From positions 10,678,713 to 10,742,712 of the forward strand of contig OY979723.1 of the NCBI GenBank assembly GCA_963855995.1: a DNA stretch of 64,000 nucleotides. The letters are read 5' to 3'. The translations under genes and the position numbers were made by a program. The notes beneath the pieces were generated by a model. That model had not been told where the DNA came from. It did no database searches and worked only from the letters and a program-made list of their open reading frames with translations. Below are positions 36,675 through 51,600 of this stretch, piece after piece (positions within the stretch are counted from its first letter, which is position 1; each line of letters starts with the position of its first letter). Origin of the DNA: Muricea muricata (lineage: Eukaryota > Cnidaria > Anthozoa > Malacalcyonacea > Plexauridae).

Positions 36675-39600
36675 GTTAGATATTATTCTCATTTTTTTCA
36701 TGTTTTAGGAGATAACTGGATGCATTTAAGTATACGACCCCGTTAAATTAACGGCGAATTAAACCTGTGATTAAACTGCCTTGTTCTTTAATAAATCCTG
36801 TTTCATCCGTCACCCAACTCTTGTTCGCTGACCATATACAGAGTAAAAGGTTTAAAGGTTTTGTTAAGAACGAGGTCGTTTCACGCGGTGCTTACTTGTG
36901 TAGGCCATTTGTGGAAAGCAATGTTTTTATACGAGGTTGCGCTTTCGGGCTTGGCGTATTTGACTTCATGTTTCCGAGGGTAAAATGACACTCGCTGGAG
37001 ATTATGTTTAGTATTAGTGGAAAACTGTAAGACAGAGTATAATTGGATCCATTTCAAATCAAAACATGAACGATGGCTTTTTAAACAATGCGTATGTGAT
37101 TTATTTTGACTAACACATTGTCTGGCCTTAGATTCCGGCTTTTGTGCTTTGTTTTCATGCCTTTTAATGATGCGTATTGCGTTTATTATCATTTAAGATT
37201 TATTTTAGATCCAATTTAACTAAAGCTTCGTCCTGATTTGGAAGTGCGGTCATTCGATGCGCGCTTACTCGATAACGAGGCTAGGAAATATATTTATGGA
37301 AATTCATTAAATTCACTCCTCGAAAACGCTAATTGCAAAATACGTTGCCGTGTATAGTTTAAGGCGGACGGCGCTATTTAAACACTTTTCAATGTTTTAA
37401 GCGAAGTCTTCTGCCTTCTAAAACGGCTGAATAGTTTCAAACGGTAGTTCAGACACAAACTCCGACAGCTTATTGTTGAAAACAAACCTACAAAAAGCCT
37501 TGACGTACACTGTTTTAAAATGTACGCGCACGTCTATAAACTTGTTGGATCTGTGAGGTCTGCGTGTCCTCCTCGGCGATATTGATGCATTTTTAGTGTC
37601 AAGACATATTACGTAAGTATTAACGGTTTAAAACCTCTGGACTGAAGTATAAACGTCTTGACAACAAATAACATTGTTGTTGCTAAGTACTTGTTTAGGA
37701 AAAATCAACATTTCGAGTAAGTGTCGTGCCGATGTTGGGACCTCCGCTAATATCAATTGATATACAAAGCTACAACGATGCTCGCTTAGTATGTATAAAT
37801 AGACAAATGATCAAGATTTCATAAACAACCGACATACATTGAAAGGGTTCGCGTTTGCATCCCGCATCGTCGGTGCGTCAACGTAATTCGAAACGGGCCT
37901 TGTTGTCCTCGTATGTTATCGAAGTGCGTGCGTGTAATTTTAGCATATGCAGCACGATGGCTGCTGGGTCGTGTGTTGCTTGGTTGAGTAAAGTTTACGA
38001 TTATGAGTTTGTTTTGTCCCTCGTTACACTCTTGTTGTCGTGGCTAATTGTGCAGCAGCCCCAGTCTCCAGCAGTGTAAAAGTGTTTAGTCAAGTATCGC
38101 TCGCGGGCATGCGCGCGCCCACTTTTAAATGAATACAAACACACCATAGAATGCTTGCAATTCTATGTCCTCGTTCAGAACTTTCATTTCCTTTCTCTTT
38201 ACAAAATAACCAATGTAGTTAAGGCGTAGAGTAGCTTGTTCTTGTCGGAAAAGGAAGACATTAGTATTGGTTTGAACTAAATTAACATCATCCAATTTAT
38301 GCACTTATTCGAACTAACCGCAGGCCACAAGATGATACACTAACTGTTTTGGATTCAAATATATTCTGCCAAAGAATAAAAACCCGTCAGTAAATCTCCG
38401 TAGAGCTTTCCACAATCTATTGGAGGATATCTCATCTTTTCCGCAGATCATGGCTCCTGTCATCTCCGTAATCTCGTTACAGCTCAAGTATAAGTTTAAA
38501 TTAGAATATAAAGCGTATCAACTCGTACTGCGCTCGAGGGCAAGAAAAACAAGCTCAAAGATTAGACGAGAAAGTAATGATTTCACGATGTGCAGCCCAC
38601 AAACATTCTATATTTCACAGGTTTATGTTTTTGCTAATGCCGCGGGGACAATGTCGTTTGTTTTGTCTACAATACATTCGCTTTATCTCATCAATACGGC
38701 ATTTGCGAAGCATGTAATTATAGCGTTCAAAGCGGAAAGAATTAACAATTTATGACCTTAATTTTGTTGTTCTTTGTGCGTCTCCTCAGGTAACGGATGA
38801 GAACGATATCAGAATTACAATCGAACGTTCTGGCGGGATATTGGGTCTGAACATTCGAGGTGGAACCGAGGTAAGAAAATTACTTAAAATTGAGGTAAGG
38901 TGCGTAATACGACCCTTCTCCTCTTCTATAGTGCAAAGTTAATCCATCCCACCCCCCAAAAAGAGGTTAATTGCCACATTTCACTTAATTGCAACATTCC
39001 TACCATTCCCCAAGTGCTCTTATACTAATAATAAGTATTAACGATAATAATAATAATTCTTAAATCTTAAGAACTTAATTATCTCCATTACATCTTTTCG
39101 TCAAATATTGTAAAAAGGGCTAGATTAAATTCCGAGACGGAATGTAAGCAGGCATTAGGTATGTGAGATAAGAATTTGTGTCTCTTCGTTTACTGTGTTC
39201 CCGGGACACCAATGTCTTCTCTCTAACGTTGTAGCTAAACAGTGCTTTGAATTGCTCGTCTGGCGAATGTAAATATTTCTAGCTAATTAAAATATTTCAG
39301 GTTAGTTCTAATCGGATGCAAATATTTTCGAACCAGATCCAATAAGTGATAACTTTAAAAATTTTCATGCTTCTGTATTTGTTCAAGTAATCCCTTGTGC
39401 TCTTATTGTTGATGAAACATTGAGTGTCGACGGGCAAGCCTCGTGTTTATTTCGAGATATACATCGTTTAACACCAATAGAACAATCACATTACTTTTTG
39501 CTGAATTTAACATGAAGTAATGGACCGTATTTTTAGCCAGACTTGTTGGGGTAAATGCAATTAACGCAATCCGCATTACATAGCTTAGATAACCGACAAA

Positions 39601-42600
39601 ATTATCATAATAATAATCGTGAATACACATATGCAATTTTGCAAAGCCTCGTAAAATATCTTTAACAATTTTTGGAATTCACTTGATTGGGGGAAGCGTA
39701 GCCATACAAGGCCCATGTCTGACAGTATCCAAATATTTACGATTTTGTGATCAGCGCTATCACAGTATCTTTTAGACGTGACGCTTGCTCTATTATTTTC
39801 TCGATGGTAATATCGAATTACTATTTCTTTTCTTTAGTTTTCCGCCCTCATTTTGTTGTTTGCCTTTTTTTTCACTTAGGAGAATGAAAAACACCGTGGA
39901 ATATACGTGTCAAAAATTGTGGAGGACAGCCCCGCATCGGAAAAGTTACAACTCTATGACAGAATTCTTAAGGTATTATATTTACGATTTCTGCTCCCTC
40001 CCCGCCGTGCACGTCCGGAAATAACTTGTCAACGGTACTCGCTGGCAAAACTCTTGTCATAATTCGCAAATTGAACGCAATATTTTTTGCTATATTGTCA
40101 AATTATGGCCTTTTAATGGAGGGGGGTATGTATTCAGGTTTCCCAGTTCGACGTTCGGCGCTTGCACAGAAAGGTTATAGATTTCAACATTCGAACATAT
40201 GTGAAGTTTATCAGCCGTCTATCTTTGGCACTGACTTTATTTGGCGTTTAATCTCATTTGCGTGAGCAAGCAGCAACGTAAACTTGCCAGGAACGGCTTT
40301 GCCAGATCAACTCAACGTCAATGGCGCACGAAACCGCCCTGAGTGTAAGAAGACAGCGAATGCACGCGACGTTGCGTTGTTAATTAAGCAAATTTACGTT
40401 CAAATATCTCTTCGTGATCATTGATATAGTGCGACTTGCGTCAGAACTTCATGACAGACATGTTGAATTGCCGCATCTTGCTCCAACAGGATGTTTTTCT
40501 AAGCAAGCGCGTCTCAACGATAAAAACTTATTTTGAAACGAGTGTGCGCCCTACCAAAGATTCGTGTTAATCCATTTTGATCCATTGGGATCGGGAAAAG
40601 GTCAAAACCTTATCTTGGCCTGCATGTGAATTTTATTGCCATAAAAAAATGACTTCAAGAAAGCATTCCTGAATAATTAATGTTCACGAGTTTCATCGAC
40701 AACAGACTAAGTCATCTTTCACAGTAACTTTTTTCAAGTACAGGGATGACCCTTTGGCTTAATCATGGAATGAATTTAGGTTTTTTAAACTTTTTTAACC
40801 TAAACCTATTACTAATTTGGATAACATTTTAAAAGAGTTGCAGACATACATTAGGCAACTGTCCGTAGCTGATTGAATAGTATTCGCAAAGAGGCCTGGG
40901 ACTAATGCAGACATTGACATTTTGCTGTTCGTTAAAATTTACGTGTAAATTGTTTTACAGTTTGAAAGCACGAGTCCAGAATGTTCACGTTTAAGGTAAT
41001 AAATCACGAAATGTTTAGGTTATGAAAAAGATAAAATCTAACACATACTCTCCGAGTTTAAAACAACAATAAAGTCTTAGTTGTTTTTAAACGCCGATTT
41101 TCAATTGGAATTTCAATAGTTTGTGGCTCGGAAGTAATGCTTTTTACAACAAAGCATTCACATATTTTTTCAATTACGGCGTATACGATCAGCTTGCCAG
41201 CTACTGCAGCGACAGTTGCACTGCATGGATGAAAAATTATGAAATATCAAAGAACAATCACCCAAAGCTTATCTCCTGCTCATCGTTCTTAGCATTGCAA
41301 AGGTTATCGAGCAAATTAACATGGACACTATGAAAACATAATTTAAACTTGTAATGTCGCCATTTTAACTTAAGTCTGGCATAAATACTCAAAGCATTCT
41401 CCTAAAAACGGGCGAAGAATTTTGCTTTCGGTAACATACGCTAGTGTTATCGATTCAAATTCCTTTGTCCCGAGAACGGTTTCGGCCGGAAAGGATTCAT
41501 AAATCCTCGCCAAAGTTGGATACAATGATAATTTCCGTTCGGTTTGTGTTTGAGTTTGTGGCCACCACACGCTGCGTGGCGAGATGTCAATATCTGCGTC
41601 GTTTATGATCAATTTTTTGTCGAATCGACTAAATGACTAAACAGCGCCAATGTAAACACTATCTAGTCTATTAGACTACGGTCAGTCGGGGGGCAAAATA
41701 TCGTGGGTACCTTCTCTATTTTGGCTCATAGTGTGATACTAAAAAACGGATTTTCTCTTTATTGAACTCGCTAGGAGCGCAACTCTTTACCAATAGAAGA
41801 AAGACGCAATAAATTAAGTTTGCATTGACAGAAATTTGAAAACGATTTTTTCGCGTAAAGTTGCAACTGTGCTGCGTTGTTCGCGATATCTCCTTAGCTG
41901 TGCGGTGTGTTGTCTGGCCTTCCGCTTGTATTGTGCTCGTCATTGTAAAGGCTACCTAAACCTCTACTAACGATATATTGGCCTAGGCAAATACACGCTG
42001 AGCTGAGTATATAAATAATAAAATAGATGTGTATTTGTATTAAAGTTACGCGCTTATAGAAAGACAGTTTTTGATCGCGCTAAAGTTACAGGAAGATTTT
42101 CATTACAGAGTAATAACTGTAAAGTGTCAGCGAGTCATCTCTGGATCAAAATGCTGACTGCAGGGGTAGGAATGTTGTAGTACAGTGATGTATATATGAA
42201 ACGTGATTTGCTTCAAGGCTATTTCAGACTCTGCTCGGTGACGGTGCTTCAATAGGAAAGATATGGCGCTTCAACATGTTTGACAACGATCACTTCTGTG
42301 TCGAATCTAACTGCGTTGAGGTTTCTTAGATAAGACATGAACTTAGGTTATGTTGTTCTGTTATTATTTTAATCCATTGACGGATGTGTGGTTTGTTCGT
42401 GGTTTGTCACACCTACTAATGACCCGAAATTAAGTTAATTCGCGTGTTTGGCCTGCTGATTAGGTGCAGTTGAAAAGCGTAACGATGCGAATGTTATTTT
42501 AATTAATTTTCACACCTTTCCGACGTGTCTTGGCAAATTTTGCGCACGCGCCTGTGCAAACAGAAGTCAGGCAAGGCACGAAAGAAGCGTCCATTTGCTC

Positions 42601-45600
42601 AGGTCTTTTATTGAATTAGCCCCATTGTGTGCTTTAATAATTTATTCCATCTCGCCACGGTTTTCCTGTCGCGCGAAGTATGGATAATTATAGCAAACAA
42701 GATATGAGGCAAAGTCTCTCCATAGACATTGCAAAATCTAAACTTAAACGGATTTGAGGATCAGCTTTTGATTGTATACAGCGCTAAGTAGGTGCGAAAA
42801 ACAATGTTCATCCATTAAATTACATCGCTTTTCTCGCTAAATTTAACGAGTTTGCAATTAATTTTGAGATGTATATGAGTGCGTAGGCTCCAATAATGCA
42901 AGCATTGGAGGAAATTAATCCACCCCCAAAAAAGCAATTTGGGATTTGTATTTCAGATAATCGTTTGTAGCCAAAAGTTTAGTGTAAACAGCTGTCTGTA
43001 GATATTCCATCCAGTGTCAAAATACAGTACTCGTGATATTCAATCAAAGTTTGCAGGCATTAATTTTGTGTCACAAGGGTTTCGTAATTTTTGAATAATT
43101 GACAAAAATATACCAGGCGAGTAAAAAAGTTCTAGTATAAAGAAATTATTCTCTACAGTCGGAATGGCTAGCTGGAATTTAAATAAATATAGATACAGCT
43201 ATGTTATTAATAGCCTATATTTTATATTTTAACCTTTTTATCTCATTCGATTTTCTTCAAATTTTACATTAATGCCGGCAAAAGCTTTTAGCCCTAGCTG
43301 GTCTATCCAATAGTGATTGAATTATTTATGTACATTAAATATTCCGCTGAGTGCTATAGGCTATAGGACTCTAAAGTTCGACGACTTTTTTACACACTCT
43401 GCATTAGGTTTTTTTTATTGGGAAGTTTGTCTAGCCATGAAAGATAAATGTTATTGTTATCTGGCGAAATTACCACAGTATTAGCAGATTAAATTTGCTA
43501 GTCATCCTTTTTATTTCGCAACTTCCTCTTTTGAATTGCTTGGGAGACATGCAGGCGTTGTGGTTTAAAATATTTTGGATAGATTTTAAGATTTAATAAA
43601 ATTAAGCTCACATCATCTGCCATTGAAAATGCTCCAGAATCGTCCCCACTACGGCGGTTAGAATACTCAGTACTGTAGGGGGCACCCGTGGTAAATTGAT
43701 GTATGTCAGTGTAGGCGCATACAGTATAGGTCAACTCCCATGGAGCGATTTAACTAGGTTGGCTTTTTTAATTTGACGTTAAAAATTGCGTTAGGTAGTG
43801 TTATTAAACATGTTCCGTTAGGTAGTGTTATTAAACATGTTCCATCGCGCAAATGTACTACTATTATATGTAATTAATCATGAGTTCGATCTTGTTTGAA
43901 ACTTTTGAACTTTGAACTGTCACAGGTCGCTTATATGAAGCAAATGTATAGTTTTTCACTATGACCCTTTCGTGATTTTGAAGTCTTCATTTTATACGCT
44001 TTGAAAACTTTCTTAAAATATTGCACTAGCATGATTTGGCTCCAAGGATTGTTATGAAGTTATGAACTATTCAATAATGATTTAATTCAATAACTATGTT
44101 TTGCATTGGAAAGTATAGAATTGGAACCCTACGAAAAACCTTGGCAATGACTATACATGATTCAATTAGATACTTTCACATACATGGAGAATACATACAT
44201 TCGTATATGGAGAACCGTCTTTTACTTTGGGATCGTGTAGAAATTCATTTTTACCCTGGATTCATAAACTGGATGAAATGAAATAAACGGAAGTGTCGAT
44301 TTGACAGTTTTTTGACAGATTGATTTCATTCGTGTCGGACAGTAGGATTTAATTTGTATTAAAAAATGACCCAAATAATAAAATGCACATCTAGAAAAAA
44401 AACGCCTTGCCCCCAGATTCAGGGCTTTCCCATAATAAACATAGATCACTGAGAAATATTCGAATTTTGTTGATACTTGCCTTCGTGTGCCTTTCAAGCA
44501 GAAATTCGGACGGTTAATTTGTGCGATAGAACATGTCAGACGTGCTAATAACTTTATTGACACCCGCGACAAATATTTGTTGAGTTGTGTTAGCTCACAA
44601 CAGCTGATTTCAATTTTCCATTAACTTTGCCTGAAGTTCAGACAATAAGAACATGATCTTTGGCTCCAACCGACGAGAATTTGGTTAACGGTTGGTTAGA
44701 AATATGATTAGAAGATGTTTGTACTTCGTTAGGTTAGATTTTTTCGAAAATTTTATTAATTTAAGCTAAGTGCAGGTTTAGAAGAGGTTTAGTGCAAAGT
44801 AGCGGATGTCATATTTTAATGTCTTCAAATTTAGAACGGTTGACATTCACTGCAATAAATAATAATAATATTTATTATTACATGAGTAATAAAACTGCCC
44901 TGCTATGTCCCATTCGTGGTATTTACCTTAAAATACAAGATACATGATTAGAGCATTACGTTAATGATACGAATTCTCACTTTCTGATCATTTATTGGAC
45001 GGACTCTTCCCAATTGAGACAATAATGAACTTTCCCAATCAGATCTGAGGGACGTTTTTATTTTATCAAATAATAATGTGTAGTGTAGCTCGATTAGTTT
45101 TATTGCTATCTATATGATAAAGAAAATATCAACACAACATACACTGAGGTCGACAGTCTTATCATTTAATGCTGTACAAATTTACGACAAAGTGATGTAA
45201 AAATAGTCATTCTTGTCTAAGTTTCCTAAATTGTCTTCAGAGCAGAGCGAAACACCCCTCCCCAGTCCTATGTCTCGTTGCGTTCTGTCAATTAACCTAG
45301 AACGGACTTGAGCCAGCAGTGAAATGCAATGAAGACGTGTAGTACAGATGTCCGATTCACCAAGGCATGCTGAACGATGTAAAGTAATCTCGATTGATTT
45401 TGCCTTGTGTGTGCTGTATGCATGAAAATCAGTTGTTACCGGCTGTACAGGGATGTCAACACTATTTTCCATCGGTTACCTTGATGTATTCATGACAAGA
45501 TATAAACCAGTTTATACTGGTTGTTTAATTAACCGAACAGCTAATAGGATTTACAATTTACCAAGCCATATGTCGGAACCCCAGCCTGAGTTGTAGTAGG

Positions 45601-48600
45601 AGAGCTCTTGGGTGACCATCATTATTACTATTTCCACTTTCAAATATTATTCTTGCCCTTATTGTCTCGGTGAGACCATCATTATATGAAAAAATATCTA
45701 TCACCTGTCTAAACAACTTGCTGCTGTGTTCTTAATTGTTCGAGAATATTTTTATAGCACTAGGGTCTTTTCATAATTGAGAGTTTTATCGCTTCTCATG
45801 TTTACGTATTTATTTTACTTGCTGTTAAGCCATCCTCGTCTGTTTTTCTTCTTCTGAGCATGCAAGGTCAGCTCGCATTTGACATTCTCGAAAGTTGCCA
45901 GTTCCCGTAATTAACACGTCAATTTCCTGCAAACTCTTGTGACATTTCTCGGACTTTCTAAATTGGCTTTTTCGATAGTGATAGAGCTTTGGCGTGGACG
46001 CAAAACCTAGACCAGATAAAATGTCCTTAGATTTTAATAAGGCACTCAAAGTGAGAAATTTCATCAGTTCAGCTCAAGAGTGCTTGTTTCCTGGACAGGA
46101 AAGCTTTAGTGTTTGTTTGGTCTGAAGGTTAAATGATTCGAGTTTTGCCTGCATGCAATGTTGTATTTAAAAGGAATAGGGTACCACTTGTTTGGAAAGA
46201 AATCAACTGTATTTTATAAGATTTCCCACAAACTAGACAAAAGTTTTTGGATGCGCTTGTGACATAAAACGATGTGTCAGAGACACTTAATGTTGTTCAC
46301 AGGTAGTCAAGTTGAAGCTTAGAGCATCGCGCTATTTAGAAACATTGAACATTAGCATTGCAATCACAAAATATTGCAAAGCAACAATATCATATCGCTG
46401 TTATGGAACGTAATTTTAATTTCGTCAAGTTTCTAATAATCTTTGTTTGTATTTGATGAAAATCCAAAGGCATTTCCGTATTTTCAAATATTTTACAATT
46501 ATAAGAGCTAACGGGAAATAATTAGAGATATTTTGTCTGCGGTCAAATCAGTTTAGATAAAATCGACCAGTAATGTTCTACAAGTATGCGCAAACAAAAA
46601 TAGGTCCGTTGTATTTCGCAAAATATGCTAATTAACTAGCCTAAACGGGGCCATTTAGCATTTCTTTGAATCATGAGTAGCAACTGTTGTTGTTTAACAG
46701 TTGTTTATACCAATTCTCGGTATTCACATTACTTGATAACAAGCAGAAATAAACCCGAAAACAGGATTATAGCTTACCGACGGTCTTGATATTTTAATCC
46801 GGAAAATTTGAATAACAGAATCTTTGGACGACATGTTGTCTTTTATCACCTTGATGTGAAACTGTACGCGGCAGTGATCGTAGATCTTTTAAACAGCCAA
46901 GAATAGGAACTGGCTAATTTAGTTTTTATCGCGAGATATTCATGCCTTTGTCTTATTTGCTTTTTTTACAGTCTCTGCCGTGGATTATCACACTGATGAA
47001 TTAGTTTACGTAAAGTTAGTAAAATACAACGATTTAAGAGGCCAAGCATCTTTTAACTTTTTGATACGCCCTAGTTAATTATTTCTATCTATTTAGTAAC
47101 TTATAAATAAAATCCTGATTCTTTTAAAGTTTCGGCCATCTGCTGAAAATGGCTAGCATATTGATACGACTGACTAATTTGTCCCGCCCAAGCTTTTTGG
47201 TCGAATAATAATGCTCTGGCCGAACTGTTGACAATATTGTTGACGTGTTTCAAGAAGGTCAATCAGGTTTATATATTTGCTCACATGGTAACTTTGATGG
47301 CGAGATGTGTATATAACCATCATCCCCATCCAGCCATCTTGTTGTGCAAGACATCATATCATATCATTTTTTCTCCCATCAGTGTTGTGATAGGATTACC
47401 TATGGGGCTTCCATTAAAATTGTTGTGAGTAGCTTGGATGCTATCAGCCTCCTGCATACACAAAATTGGTCACAGACCTGTTTCTCCAAAGTAAACATTA
47501 GCATATTTATTTGCCAAATATTTGAGTCAAGTTTTCTTTTGTGTACAAGTCAGTTCTTTGCAAAATTCCCACGAGATAAAGGGGATATGTTGAGATAGTA
47601 TCGGCCCACACTCAAACCTTCACAAGGGTTTTCGGAACGAACATCTCGAAGGGTTTAAGTTTCCTGCAAGCTTGCAATGATGTCTTATTGGATTACAATT
47701 AGAAAGCCTTGGATTATTCCGCGTCTATTTTCGCGTGAAAAGTTCAAACAGGATTTTCGCCAGATAATCTCACACCCTCTGTGCGCCCATGAACTTTCTT
47801 CCTGCTGTAGGCCAAGCGGGATGATGAGGTTTTAAGATGTTTGCTTGCACCTGTGAGGTATGACTGGATTGCGCCGCCTTGACTTCATAATTAAGGACAT
47901 CGAGTTTTCAAATTACAGTTGAAAATATATGAATGACACTTTAAATATAGGCGCGATTTTCGTTAGTGGGACCAAGATGGAGCCTTGTGCTACTCCTGAT
48001 CATTCCTTTTTTTGCATTCATGACCTATGTATAGACCAATCCGGTATGCGATTTTTAGTTTGAAATCTATTTTTGCATCGCAGTCTATTTTTGCTCCTCA
48101 GTTCTACCATATTTCGGTAATACTTCAGTATTGAGTAATTATTGATGAGTTACACTAGTATTTTAAAATATTTTTCCTAGTCTCCATGGTAGAAAAACAA
48201 ACATTCATTTATAAAACATGCAAAGAAATAAACAACTTAATTTATCCTTTAAATTTTCATGAATAGCGATGGGTGGTCGTGATGGGACAAAATTTTCAGA
48301 CGTGCAATATTTTGTATTTGGGCGTGCAAGTTAACTAACACAGGCTTAGTTTAAGCCATATTTGAAGAAACGGCTTTGAGTTGTTTCCTGACGTAGGACT
48401 CGTGCCATTTCACTGTAATCGTGGTAAGAATATTATTGAATGTTGTGACTAAACTGATATGATTATGATAAACGATTTTAGTTTTAAGTTAGATTTAAGG
48501 ATGGGTATTTGCTTTTTAGTTCAGTTCTATTTCTAAGTATGTCATATATAGAATGGCTTTACGTTGTGCAACAAAAAAACACAACTATCGTGTATGTAGC

Positions 48601-51600
48601 ATTTTTACTGTACAAAAACATAAAACAAAGATGGTTTTCAGACGAGATTATTGTATTGTACAAGTTGCTGAGAATTTTGAGCTTTACTGGACGCAAGAGA
48701 ATTACAAACCGTTGCTCTAACGGTTGATTTCTAACTAAGACGTTGTCTTTCTGATATTTGTAAATGCATTAAGAGCGCTTAGATTTTCATGTAGTTTATA
48801 AAGGTTTGGGTATTTCTACTCTGAGACAACACTGTAGCCTGCGTTCTTGCAATTGTGTGTGAACTGCCGAATAATATCAGTTTTTGGGTAGAAATCTTGG
48901 GTAGAATTTTAAAACCTCTGTGCAATGAAGAATTTTGACATTTTTATAACAAATGAACAATGTCTTCAAATGCAGTGGATTCGTCTTTGTGAACATGATA
49001 ACCCAATTAGCAGCTTTTTATTCCGACCAAAACTTTTCTAACACTTTTAACAAAGACTTAGACTAGCTAATGTTACTAATGTTCGTGAAATTAAACGGTT
49101 CATATTTAAGGGACAGTTAACAAAACACGGTAATATTTCGAGCGCTACTCCAAGTACGAATCTTATTACGACAGCTGCACAAGTGCAGTCTGCAGCAAAA
49201 TTGTTTTTATTTTTTTAACGTATTACATCGTCGAATTTATTAATTTCTGCAGGCTAAGTAAATGTCCCACTGTGAACAGTCGCATATTGCGCGGATGTAT
49301 TAATGGTCTTCCCTACTGTTTTGTCCGAGCTTCTGAGGTGACAGTTACTGTAAAATCATGAGTTGATAGGATTTGGCGATACGAATGCTTTGCAGTTTTG
49401 AAATTTTTCCAATATTTCAAGTTCCTAATCATAAAATAATCATAATTATAGTCATTACCGTTCCAGTCATTAGCAGACATTCAGGGGGGGGGGCTGTATA
49501 TACAGAATCGCAAGATTTGGACAGAACAGGGGGGTTGATGTCTGTATACGTGAGCGCTGTAGCTTGCTTTGACACTGATCTTATTATATTCCTGAAGAGC
49601 TTGTCTGCATGGCATGACAGTACAAGCGTCCCACTCAATGTTTATGCTGACCATCAAAGGCCAATCACCACGACATGATAAGTTGCACGCAATTCGTAGC
49701 CTGGTGTATGTTATGGAGGAAACACGCGTGGAAATGTCACACTTTAGCGTTCATAATGGAAATGATAATTGAAAGTTGCGGTTTGACAACTATTTCCATA
49801 CACGAGATTGACAATGAAAACGACAATCGTTCCGTGTAGGCTGGCCTCTCTCTTGGTCTTGTGATTGACCCAAAACCCTCCTAAACGTCGACTGTAAATC
49901 TTGTGATTATTTTGTAATCACTTGGCAGGCGTGTTGTATCATGTTTAAAGTGTAGGACGGAAGGTTTGAGGAGGCACTTGTAAGCAAAAAGAAAGATGCC
50001 ATTTTGGCTCTACGAATAGACTTTTGAAACACTTGAAGGCTTGCAAAGAAAGAGCGCTTGTTGTTTGATTCTTCCTGTCTCCCTCGTTGCTCGCGAAGGG
50101 TTTTAACAATATCATGTCTTTTCACACCGCATTCAGGAGAAACTCTGACATTTTACTTCAGGTGACTCATTTCCAGACATGTTGGCTGCATTAAAATCGC
50201 ATCAATATCACCATGATCTTGTGATATTAATCTAACTTCACTACCATCTCGTCGACTTTATTACAATCGAAGAGCGTTACTGAGAAATATCGATCATCTT
50301 GGCTTCTTGCCCAACCTTTTTTCTCCGCACTTCCATATTCTCTTATATGCATGTCCTTCTCTTAACGTTTACCACATGCTAAGATGCCTGTTGTGCAAAG
50401 ACACAATTGTTTCAATCTAGCACTTTAACTTTCTTTGGCAATCAAGCACATTTTCGGTTTCAGAAACAAATACATTTGCCTTCGAGCACGAGGGCCTGTC
50501 AGAGGTGACGAAATATTTTTTGAAATGAGTTTGACAAATGACCTCGAAGGGTAAATCTCTTCCTATAGTTAGATTTTAACCAAACTCAGTGGCGAAGCCA
50601 GATGTCCTGCTTGTCCTGCTGAGCATGACACAGAAAATTTCAAATGATGAATTATTTCACCCACATATTTTTTATAAGAAAACACATTTACCCAGCTTTA
50701 CACATTTTCTTATATTTTCCTAATTTCAATACGTTGCGCAGAAATTATAACCACAGAAATACATTATGAACGTTATTTAATAACTTATTTTGAATGAATG
50801 CGGGTCTTTACCTGCATGCTGGCAAAAGCAGGAAAAATGGGTGGCCTGCCCGAAGTTTAGTCCTGCTCAACTCAGGCGAGCAGGACAATCTTAAAATTCT
50901 AACGATGTTCATTGGCTAAAACAGCTTTTAAGAATGCAAAACACGCCAAAATATGCATTTTACTCCTGCTCGAGCTTTGACGCATGATATTTCGCATAAG
51001 CTGAATTATTTTCTGAATTATTCATATTCCGGTGGCGAAATAGCTTTATGAATATTAATCCGATTCAACCAAGCGTATCTGACAGTACACGAGACGTTAT
51101 TGTTGATCTATTACAAAAGTCTTTTAGTTCGCGAAATCAAAGCGAACAAAAGGCTATAGTATGCTCATCATATCCTAGCAATTACAACAATATATAATAC
51201 GTCAATGTGCCTGCAAAATTTGATCGGGAAATTTTAAAGCAGTTGAATTGAGATGCATATCACGAAATTTGATGAGACGCTACAAAAACATCACGTAAAT
51301 GCGCTTGTAACTTTTTAACTAGACGGACTATGAATTTCATTCAACTATATTTATGCTCATCATACCCTAGCGATTACAACAATATATAATATGTAAATGG
51401 TAGCAAAATGGTAGAAAATTTGATTGGGATATATTTTTCCAGTGAAATTGATATAAATATTGACATGAAATTTGATCAGGCGCTAAAACCACGAATTATT
51501 TTGGAGTACACGGCGATACGAATTATTATGTCATCAATATCTGCCGGTGTCTGTGAATGGGGTTTTCCTATTTTTTTGTCTATCTTGTTGTCCGAAATAT

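Noticed and set aside
45182-45472. 96-codon open frame on - inside PDZRN intron 3
   Set aside because: Looked superficially protein-like, but no family resemblance, no exon chain and no promoter. A nested gene is not supported.
49373-49678. 101-codon open frame on + inside PDZRN intron 3
   Set aside because: Includes translated poly-G and repeat-like sequence, with no domain.
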